64,000 nucleotides of DNA from Massariosphaeria phaeospora (lineage: Eukaryota > Ascomycota > Dothideomycetes > Pleosporales). The stretch covers positions 1,121,001 through 1,185,000 of the forward strand of contig JAADJZ010000005.1 in assembly GCA_011032825.1 (NCBI GenBank), read 5' to 3'. Both the position numbers and the translations under genes were made by a program. The number at the start of each line of letters is the position of its first letter. The first letter of the stretch is position 1. The notes below the pieces were generated by a model. It was not told the DNA's origin and did not search any database. It saw nothing but the letters and a program-made list of their open reading frames with translations. This document shows, in pieces, positions 56,247 through 64,000 of this stretch.

Positions 56247-58377
56247 CTACCACGTCTCCTGCTTGTACCGTCCTTTCTTTTCCATGTCCACTAAGTAAGC
56301 TTCAGCTTCCTCTCGCGTCCTGCCACTGTGGCTCTGGAATACCTCAATGAGGGCTTCACGAACGGCTTGCGGCATCTTCCCCGAAGACCCGCATATATAA
56401 ACGAGGCCGTCCTTGTTCGCCAGCGCGTCGTATACACGTGCGCTATGTCCCCGGACAAGGTCCTGGACGTACACCTTCCGGCGCTGGACATTGTTAGCCA
56501 GCGCACAGGGCCCCGATGGAGGGACGGCGACCTACCTGATCCCGCGAAAACGCAGCGAAAACATCTAGAGGCTCGTCTTCGCCCTTCAACTTCTGCCACT
56601 CGTCTTTGAAGAAGAAATCGGATTCTGCATTGCGACATCCGAAAAAGAGGACATCTCGCGGTGCATCACCGGAGACATGCGGGGATTCTTCGTCTCTCCA
56701 GTACTTGCGCTGGTATATCAGCGCTCGCATGGGCGCAACGCCCGTCCCCGGCCCAATCATGACAACCGGCCTCCCCACATCCGCTCTCGTAGCGCCCAAA
56801 CTCGCCCGTTGCAGCGTCACCGTGATCTGCCGTCCAGGCTGCAGCTCAGCAACATAGCGCGTGCACACACCCTGTCGAATCCGCTTGATGACAGTGCGAT
56901 ACTTGACGATGGCAATCAGCAACTCGATCCTCGTCTGGGCGTCTCCCGAGAGGCTCGAAGGAGAAAGGGCACTTGCAATGCTGAACTGCCGTCCGCGGAT
57001 CACGGGGACGATGGAACAGATGCGTTGCCAGGGCAGTTTTAGGCTTTCGAATTCTTGCAGCACTTCGAGGATGCTGCGGCGCGGCCGCGTGGTGTAGTCG
57101 TAGAGCTCGTCGATGTATTCGGGATTCGTGAACTCGAGGAGGCGCTCGCGGTGGAACTGGTCGGTGGTGAAGTGGGCGAGTTGGGCGAAGAAGGAGCGGC
57201 GGGGGATAGACATGATGTCGAGATGGTTGGTGAGGAGAATGCGAAGCGTGAGGGGGGTGCTGGGGGATATGTTTGGAATGGGGAGTGGTTTGGTTGATGA
57301 GTCGGTGGGTGACGAAGGGGCGGTGAACCTAAGAGGGGTGTCGGCTATGGAGTCCCAGTCCATGATGTGGAGGAATTGGGTTACGTCCGTGGGGAAGTTC
57401 TTGGGGTGTATAGTGAGGACATCGCCCGGGAGGTAGGAATGGTGTTCTGAGACGTTTAAGATGAGGTGTCTAACATCCTGCCAGTGTGACTGAGGAGTCA
57501 GTCTTGCGTTAGAGACTACTTCTGCTGTGAGGCCTCCAGCAATATCAAGAAGATCGGCCGGTGGCAGTTTCTCGCCGTCCCCATCTATAGTTGGCGAGCC
57601 AATGTCTTTGATATGGGTGGCTGGAGAGGTTTCTGAATTACATCGCTCGAGCAGCCACTTGGGATCAAGTAATACATTATCCGGAATTGGAAGAAGCCCC
57701 TCCGGTAAGGGGTACTCCTCTATCAAACGCTGGCGGACAGTTGTCGACCACGGTAGAAAGGAGCCATCGATGCTAGCAGAATGAGAAAAGCATGGTAAAC
57801 GTTTGACAGGGCGAGATGAATAGAGAGTGACATGGCATGTGGGGTGGTTTGACATACCCCTCGGGATGCTGCTCGTCAGACTCACCACGGTCACATATCG
57901 GCTGAGCCCCGAGCTGAATTAGGCGGTTGTAGAGCTTTCGATGGGCCCAGTTGAACCTTGCTTATATCAGACGGGTGTTCGTTAAGCGCAGCAGCAGACT
58001 TACTCACTTCGGGTACGAAGTATCCCCCAGTCCGAACGAAGCAAATCTGACCTGCTGTAGACACGGCGATCTAAGGCGGGTGCTCCGGAGCGCCTTCCAG
58101 AACGTTTGGCAGTTAGCAGGTAGTTCGCCCTGGCCGGTCGTTGATATGGAGATCAAGACGACCGACGGCTGTAGCAGCTGCCTCTGGAATGGAGTCAGAC
58201 TACATCTATCAGAGACTGTCGCACTTTGCGTACGAGAGTGATGGCGTTCAGTTCAGTGACTTGGGTGTCGAATCGTAGGCGTTCGGCGATCCTTCCCATC
58301 TCTTCAGCAACGTCCTGCGCGTTCCCTGTCTCGGAGCCGTAGAGTACCAGGGCCCGGCGTTCCTGCAGTGCTGCCAT
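56247..58377 (-). CDS. TAH18: Tah18/NDOR1, NADPH-dependent diflavin oxidoreductase
   Basis: Tah18 passes electrons from NADPH through FAD and FMN to Dre2 for cytosolic iron-sulfur cluster assembly. Five exons (58,377-58,234; 58,183-58,008; 57,956-57,858; 57,772-56,536; 56,483-56,247) with four introns of 50-85 bp give 630 residues. All phases close exactly. Order: FMN/flavodoxin domain ~7-140 (LVLYGSETGNAQDVAEE; SISTTGQGELPANCQTFW; FGLGDTSYPKFNWAHRKL); FAD domain, with RQFSIAS at ~401 and GVCTRYVA at ~441; NADPH domain, with MIGPGTGVAPMRALIYQRKYW at ~478, FFGCRNAESDFFF at ~516, FSRDQRRKVYVQDLV across the last junction, and YICGSSGKMPQAVREAL. It ends YKQETW, the conserved Trp-terminal tail. 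The chain is the right length for Tah18 and lacks the membrane anchor of cytochrome P450 reductase. It is convergent with the Utp16-like gene. Confidence 0.96.
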
Positions 58378-59202
58378 GATGAATGCTTGTCAAGGTGTGA
58401 CTTGTCGGAATTCGCAGTCGTGCAGTCTGACGCTGGCTGTTTCTCGCCAGGCGTTGCCGTGGTGCGTATTAGACAAAAAGACACGGCGGAATGCTGATGC
58501 TGCTCTGCATGGCCCAAGAGACAGTGATGCTGCGATTAATTAAGGGCCTGCAAACGGCTGCTAGTAAGACCGTTGGGTGGCGTCCTGTCGACTGAGAATG
58601 GCACCAGCTGCTTATCTAATGCTGCGATCCGGTACTGGTACAAGAAATGTACGTGAGGGCCGATCGAGAGCGGCTTGGCGAGGTGAGGCTCACCCTGCCC
58701 ATACTCTGTGCTGGGAAATGACAGATGGGCGGGTGCATGCCACGGCCGGCGTCATCGCTGCCCTTTCGCTGGAGGCGGTGGGTCGCCGCTGCCTGCCCGA
58801 CCAGGCGCGCCTGACCCAGAGCCACCCGTGCCTGCCCTTGGGCGGCGATGCACGAAAATCCGCTTCGGCTGCCCGATGCGGCTAGCGCGCCAGAGCTCCT
58901 CAAATATTTGAGGCCCGGCTCCTTTTCTTCTCCACCCCCAAGTCAATCTCAAGAGAACGCACTCTACCCCATCAACCCGCAGACTCTCTCAACGCTCCGG
59001 GCTCGTAGCTACCCACTTCCACCCCCCTCGTCAATCTCGTTCCACCCTCTAGGCGGTCTCGACAAGCCCATCTCTCCCCTCAAACAACTACTGTTCACGG
59101 TCAACCTTTTCACTTAGGTTAACCCGGACTCCAAGTTTCCTCAACTTCTCTGCACGCTTCGATACTCCGTCGTGTTCGTCAACCCCCCAAACTTAAATCA
59201 TC
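58378..59202. promoter_or_regulatory. Divergent intergenic region between TAH18 and the RRM protein gene
   Basis: 825 bp that must hold both promoters. The side next to the RRM gene (about 58,915-59,200) is strongly pyrimidine-rich (CCACCCCC, CTCTCCCCTC, runs of CTCC), typical of leaders of highly expressed fungal genes. The middle (58,600-58,900) is GC-rich with overlapping open frames on both strands that look like composition artefacts. Confidence 0.5.
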
Positions 59203-60496
59203 ATGTCCGCTTCAGTCGACGATGTCACCGCCCAGATGGCCACCACCTCCCTCGACAACAACACCACCGACAATGCCGGCGCTCAGCCCACGGCAGCCGA
59301 GAATGAGGCTGTCCTGGCCAGCGCCGCCGAGGGCAGGCGACTCTACATTGGGAACCTCGCGTACGCGACCACCGAGGGGGAGCTGAAGGAATTCTTCAAG
59401 GACTACCTGATGTGAGTGCATTCCGCCGGCCCCCGTGACGCACGTGAGAGCTAACATGGCCTCCTTCCACAGCGAGTCCGTCACCATCCCCACGAACCCC
59501 CGCACGTCTCGTCCCGTTGGATACGCCTTCGTGGCCCTGTCCACCCCCACCGAGGCCGAGCGTGCCATCGCCGAGCTCAACGGCAAAGCTATCCTCGAGC
59601 GCAAGGTCTCGATCCAGCTTGCCCGTACTCCCGAGACGCACGCCGAGGGCTCTGGCAGCGGGGCCGAAGGCAACAGCACCGAGCACCGCCGCCGTGGTTC
59701 CACCCGCGGTCGCGGCCGCGGTCGTGGACGTGGTGCTCGCACTGGCCGTGGTGGCCGTGCTGTAAGTAATCCCCACAGACCACAAATTGCTGAACACACC
59801 CTGACGAAAATTGCGTCTCAAGGCCAACGGAACTGAGGGTGCCGAGGGCGCCGAACAGACCGAAGGAGAGGCTCCAGCTCCCGCCGAGAGCGCACCTACA
59901 AATGTACCGGGACAAGTCATTCCACTCACCGAATCGACGAACGAATCGCTTACACCTACTAAGGGCTCTGATGCCGCCAGCAAGAAGCCGGCTCCTGTCC
60001 GCAAGCAGCGCGGACCTCCCGAGGACGGCGTCCCCTCCAAGATCAAGGTCATGGTTGCCAACCTGCCGTATGACCTCAAGGAGGACAAGGTACGTTAAAC
60101 TTGGATGCATTGAGTCTCCTCGACTAACTCGTACTTCAGCTCTTGGAGCTCTTCCAGGACTACTCGCCCTCTACCGCTAAGATCGCCCTTCGCCCCATCC
60201 CTCGATTCATGGTCAAGAAGCTGCAGGCTCGCGGCGAGGCCCGCAAGGGTCGTGGCTTTGGCTTCGTCACGCTCGGCTCAGAGGAGCTTCAGCAGAAAGC
60301 CTGCGAAGAGATGAACGGCAAAGAGGTGGAGGGCCGCGAGATCGCCGTCAAGGTGGCCATCGACTCTCCAGGAAAGGAGGATGATCACGAGGCACACGAG
60401 GGTGAAGAGGCTCCATCCGCCGACGCCACTGAAGGTACCACTGCCGCGACCGAACCCGAGACCAAAACCCCGGCTGCCGTTGAGGCTGCCGCTTAG
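59203..60496 (+). CDS. RNA-binding protein with two RRM domains and an Arg/Gly-rich linker
   Basis: Four exons (59,203-59,411; 59,473-59,761; 59,823-60,089; 60,140-60,496), with introns of 61, 61 and 50 bp, encode 373 residues. RRM1 spans ~45-125 with RNP2 (RLYIGNL) and RNP1 (GYAFVALS). Then comes an RGRGRGRGRGARTGRGGRA segment at ~148-166 that could be arginine-methylated. An acidic/Pro linker follows, then RRM2 at ~240-340 with VMVANLPYDL and RNP1 GRGFGFVTL. The C terminus is acidic and Ala-rich. It is similar in layout to Rnp24-type fungal RNA-binding proteins; the name is a family-level guess. It may act in mRNA processing or in translation. Each splice junction falls inside conserved RRM sequence and keeps frame. 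The ATG at 59,203 (AATCATCATGTCC) follows a CT-rich leader. Confidence 0.92.
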
Positions 60497-61328
60497 ACGA
60501 TCTCCCAACATCCTCAAAAAACCCACTGGGAGACCATCCAGGCTATGACTTCTGTGTCACAGTCGATCATCGCTCATTTTACTACCCTGGGTTTGTGTAG
60601 AGGGGGAAAAGGGTTTGTCTGTCCACATTCTTCATACTCTGTTAGACATTTAGGCGCGGTTGACTTGGTCGTCGAATTATGGAGTCGGAAAAGTTAATCG
60701 GAGTCTACTATCGGCCGGGTCTGGGTATGGTAGGCCGGCTTACCGTTTCTATCTTAGTTGATCGGATCTTACATAATCTTGCCTTAGTCTAGCATCTCAT
60801 CAATGTCACGGCAATAGGGTCATGTCTTTCTCTCTCTCTCTGTTTTTCCCCGTTTCTGTGTCTGGTCTGGCGGGCTTTCGAATAATCGGGCTGTACTTGG
60901 TTATATATCTTAGACGGGGCTATTATGGAGTAACGCGGTTCTCGAGGCCCGGGTCGGCTGCGTGAGAATGGGGAATGAGAGAAAAGTTTGTCTCTGCCTC
61001 ATTATGATCTTGTCTGCATCGTGAATGTTGGTATGGCTTCGCTCTTTGGCCTAAACGTTATGTGAGCCACTCTGGTGAACCACGCTAGGGCGAACAACAT
61101 CCGCCATGCGTTAACGAAGGAATTGTTGCCGAAAAAAAAGAGGTAAGTATTGCAATAGTATTCTTCTTCTACAAAGTCAATGACCAAGCTACTATATCTC
61201 TATATCGTCTATCAATGCGCAGTCAGTGCGCGTGATATCTTAAGCTTGCTCAGTTTCGTCTCGCCGTGTCCTATCCCGTACCAATACCGTTTTGCCTGCA
61301 ACCAGCGCCAACAATTCAACAGTTCATT
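60497..61328. other. Convergent intergenic region (3' ends of the RRM and mannosidase genes)
   Basis: About 830 bp. It contains a short CT dinucleotide run (around 60,826-60,842) and T-rich stretches, and no supported gene. It probably holds long 3' untranslated regions of both neighbours. Confidence 0.5.
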
Positions 61329-63175
61329 TCATTTCGCTCTCGGTCTCCGCAACGGATGAGCTTCAGTATTACTAGTTTTCTGTCAGTACCGCTCCATCCC
61401 ACGACACCGGAAGTACTCACAAAACATAGTCATCCAAGCTCACCAGACCCGGCTCCGAGAAGATCAAGTAAAAATACTTCAACGTCTCCGCCATCCAAAA
61501 GCTCTCGCACTCGTCCAACTTCTCCGTCTCTTGCCCCTGCGGACACGTCACGTCCGCGATAGCCGAGTTCGCAAACTCGGCATCGGTGGCGGCGCGGATG
61601 GCGACGAACATGCGCCACGCGGCGTCCTGCAGGCCCGCGTCGCCCGTGATGCGGTACAGGATGAAGACGGACTCGATGGCCTCGGGGCGCAGCAGGAAGC
61701 GCCGGTCGCCGATGCGGGTGAAGCCGGGCTGCAGCCCGTGTTCCGCGATGATGGCCGCGGCGTCTTTGCGCGGGTAGTGTGCCTTTGTGACGGCGAGGTG
61801 CCAGCGCGCTTCGCTCCACGTGCAGTCCTCGGGGTCGGGACACGGCGCGAGGCGGAAGGCTTCGGGCATGATGCCCGTGGGCATGGAGTCGTAGGCCCAG
61901 ATGCAGCCCTCGACGAGCTTGCGCGCGATGCCGAGCTCGGCGGTGCGGTTGAAGATTTTGGCGCTGAGGCCCACCATGCCGCCTGTGAAGCACGCGAGAT
62001 GTTGGCCTTCGGGCTCGAGGTCGGTGCGCTCGGTGCTGCCGGAGACGAGGATGTCCTGGTTCTGCGGGTTCAGCGGGCGGAAGAAGAGGTACTGTTTTGC
62101 CGCGTCGATGGCGCGCTCGTACAGTTTGCGGTATTGGTCGCCGCGGCCGCCGAGCAGCAGGTGTTGTTTGGGGAAGTATTCGTATAGCGAGTCGGACATG
62201 CCTCCGAACGTAAATGTACGGTCGCTGAACGTCTCTTGCAGCGGGTTGACTCTGACGGGGAAAAGTCCCGGGATGAATGTCTGGTTGCGGTGTTTCTCGA
62301 ATTGGTCGGTTATACGCTGGACCGCGTCGAAGTATTTCATGTCGCCTGTGAGCTGGGAAAGGCGGGTGAATTCGAGACTGAGAGACCCGAGTTCGGCCGT
62401 GAGAGCTTGGGAAGGTGTCTCCTGGGCCCCTTCCAGAGCACCGCTGTGGCCAATTAGTTAGAGTAGGAAAGACAGTAGTAAAACTTTACTTCTCCCAATC
62501 CCAGTGTGTGATCGGCAGGCGATTGGGTGTATCGAAAGCACCGTAGAGCATGTCGCCCAGCTGCACAGCTTTATCCAGTAGTACGCGATGTTTTTCTCCG
62601 CTCAAATCGTAAGCACCCAAAAGTCCACCTAAATAGCGAATTGTTGTTTCGAAAAGATTCACATTGACCGCCGCAGTAGTGCTAAAATCAATCTTGCGGA
62701 CCGCTTTGAGCGCCATCTTGAATTCTTTATCTAGCCCCATGATAAGAAGAGTGTCCAATGTGTCCACCAAAGTAGCGCCGCGCTGTCCGAGCCCATTCTT
62801 ATATCTTCCAGTGACTGGAGTGACTTCGTCTTGAAGCCATGCTCGATCTCGATAACCAGACCAACTATGCAGGAAGGTCTTCTTCACGGCGGCTTGTCGC
62901 TGCTCTCGTTGGGCTTTGTTGTGGTCGGTCTCGAGTCCAAACTCGTGTTGGATTCTTGGAATCGGCAACGGGGTGCCCGTCGGTAATGAAATGACGGACG
63001 AGACAGGGTAGCGCATTGGTAGATTCTTCCATTTTACTGGACGTTGTATATATGATGAGGATGTCTCCGTGGGAAGCGGGTATCCGTCTCGTGCTGTAAG
63101 CTGGTAGAAGGCGAGTATCAAAAGGATGGCGAAGACGCAGAGAACGGCAAAACGACGGAGGAGGAACGAGCCCAT
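61329..63175 (-). CDS. Class I alpha-1,2-mannosidase (GH47), ER/Golgi type II membrane protein
   Basis: It trims alpha-1,2-linked mannose from N-glycans in the ER or Golgi. The exons are 63,175-62,490, 62,443-61,421 and a 43-bp last exon 61,371-61,329 (introns 46 and 49 bp), giving 583 residues. The short cytosolic tail MGSFLLRRF and one hydrophobic anchor (~9-26) make it a type II protein. GH47 marks: WSGYRDRAWLQDEVTPV, LVDTLDTLLIMGL, TTIRYLGGLLGAYDLSG, LSLEFTRLSQLTGD, CFTGGM with Cys380 and Cys409 as the expected conserved disulfide pair, TGIMPEAF, RFLLRPEAIES (acidic residues at ~483/486) and ESFWMAETLKYFYLIFSEP. The last exon supplies FNTEAHPLRRPRAK, the family's C-terminal signature. Without that small exon the protein would stop early. 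It is divergent from the Med20-like gene. Confidence 0.95.
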
Positions 63176-63661
63176 GGCCGTGGAAAAGAGATCTAATGGG
63201 TATAAATCATTGGAACGCGCGCAAAAGAACTCCAAATGTCCTAGATACAGCAAGAAACTCAAAGACTATAACTGGACTGTGCCGAAAGAAAGGAGGTATG
63301 AATCCGAATGCAGATCGGCCGGACAGTTCGTCGCGCGGGAAGTATGTAGTGATTGTAATTAATGAAGTATGGGAAACGCAGAACCACTATAGCAGAAACA
63401 AGAGAGAAGACAAAACAAAAAAGAAACAATTGCGGCAATTGCAAAACGAGGGTGTCGGTGCTGAAGAGAAGGAAGGATGACAGCCTTGGGTGTACCCCCG
63501 TTTATCGATAATAGCTCCGCGGTGCCGTCGCCATGCGGCTCTAACGGCTCTAGCGGCTGTATCCCGGGCGGCGGTCGTTTAAGCTTCGAGCTACGATATC
63601 CCACCCATACCCATCCACTCCAACACCACCACTGGCACATTGCTCCGTGCGCCTCCCAAAG
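63176..63661. promoter_or_regulatory. Divergent intergenic region between the mannosidase and Med20-like genes
   Basis: 486 bp between two ATGs. It is A-rich on the mannosidase side (63,390-63,440) and CA-rich just before the Med20-like start (CACCCATACCCATCCACTCC). No specific sites are claimed. Confidence 0.5.
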
Positions 63662-64000
63662 ATGAAGTACAGCGGGCTATACTTCATCTCCAACCCAGGC
63701 ACCAGCCTCGACGCTTCCCTCCACGTCGTGAACTCGCTCGTCAACGGCCTAGAGTCGCACTTCCCATTCGCAACCCGGCAGAACCCATGGTCGCTCATCC
63801 ACCGCCTGCTCCGCTCCGTCCCGCCTCCAGCAGCAAAACCAGACGCTGGTAATGCGCCGCTGCCCGCTCTCACACACCAGCACGTCCTCGGGCTCTCGTA
63901 TCTCAGCCAGAGCCAGACGTATTGCTACATTCAGACGTCAACGTCAACACCTTCCAGCCAGCCCCCGCACAACCAGGTCGTCAAAGGCGAACCAGTCTCT
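63662..64000 (+). CDS. Mediator subunit 20-like protein, N-terminal part (runs off the window)
   Basis: Open from the ATG at 63,662 to the last base, giving 113 residues with no stop. It begins MKYSGLYFISNPGTS, then LESHFPF.TRQNPWSLIHRLLR, then HVLGLSYLSQSQTYCYI. A GLYFI start, a central W.L.HRLLR and a following L.LSYL..S strand are the pattern of fungal Med20/Srb2, a head-module subunit of the RNA polymerase II Mediator. Identification rests on this short N-terminal pattern only and needs the missing C-terminal part. Confidence 0.55.
   Translation, partial: MKYSGLYFISNPGTSLDASLHVVNSLVNGLESHFPFATRQNPWSLIHRLLRSVPPPAAKPDAGNAPLPALTHQHVLGLSYLSQSQTYCYIQTSTSTPSSQPPHNQVVKGEPVS

Noticed and set aside
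61531..62187. 218-codon open frame on the plus strand opposite the mannosidase
   Set aside because: It lies wholly antisense to the well-supported GH47 exon, its composition is a shadow of GC-rich codons, and it has no recognisable domain.

Overview
The window looks like the nuclear genome of a filamentous ascomycete (Pezizomycotina, probably a Dothideomycete; the class is an inference). The evidence is compact genes with 45-140 bp GT..AG introns, fungal housekeeping families, and a sharp split into two base-composition compartments. Positions 1 to about 42,890 are very AT-rich and hold no intact gene. Positions from about 42,890 to the end are of ordinary composition and densely packed with genes.

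The AT-rich compartment is layered transposons wrecked by C-to-T/G-to-A mutation of the RIP type (repeat-induced point mutation). Two Ty3/Gypsy families dominate. Gypsy-1 has two head-to-tail copies (1-1,938 plus 9,110-10,225, then 10,226-18,532). Gypsy-2 has a complete copy with a 5-bp target duplication at 1,939-9,109, a reverse-strand copy at 20,466-29,698 and a truncated one at 39,105-41,237. Into these are inserted TA-flanked Fot1/pogo-like DNA transposons (13,900-15,748; 27,181-29,024; 35,557-37,738; plus partial copies), non-autonomous inverted-repeat elements (10,509-11,423; 35,467-39,104; 38,525-38,948), a 326-bp MITE with 9-bp target duplications (36,282-36,607; 38,161-38,486), a solo Gypsy-1 LTR (29,074-29,361) and a hAT element (29,699 to about 32,830). 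A mutated histone H3 gene with two introns sits at 41,489-42,041.

The gene compartment starts with about 1.5 kb of gene-poor sequence and then holds: a small mitochondrial-type membrane protein (44,467); electron transfer flavoprotein beta (45,765); a Vms1/ANKZF1-type ribosome-quality-control tRNA hydrolase (46,847, reverse); an unrecognised 214-residue protein (49,087); an orphan multi-span membrane protein (50,488); an isochorismatase-family hydrolase (51,959); a Sel1/TPR-like mitochondrial protein (52,994, reverse); a Utp16/Bud21-like U3 snoRNP protein (54,522); Tah18 diflavin reductase (56,247, reverse); a two-RRM RNA-binding protein (59,203); a class I alpha-1,2-mannosidase (61,329, reverse); and the start of a probable Mediator subunit 20 (63,662, runs off the window). 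I resolved exon structures by hand from splice sites and frame continuity. The genes are unrelated housekeeping genes, not a pathway cluster.

The two most unusual observations are these. First, the inverted-repeat DNA transposons share one terminal architecture: each tip carries two imperfect tandem 17-bp boxes whose sequence differs between families but matches at both ends of one element. Second, the RIP-like mutation prefers cytosines preceded by a pyrimidine, not the classical CpA context.
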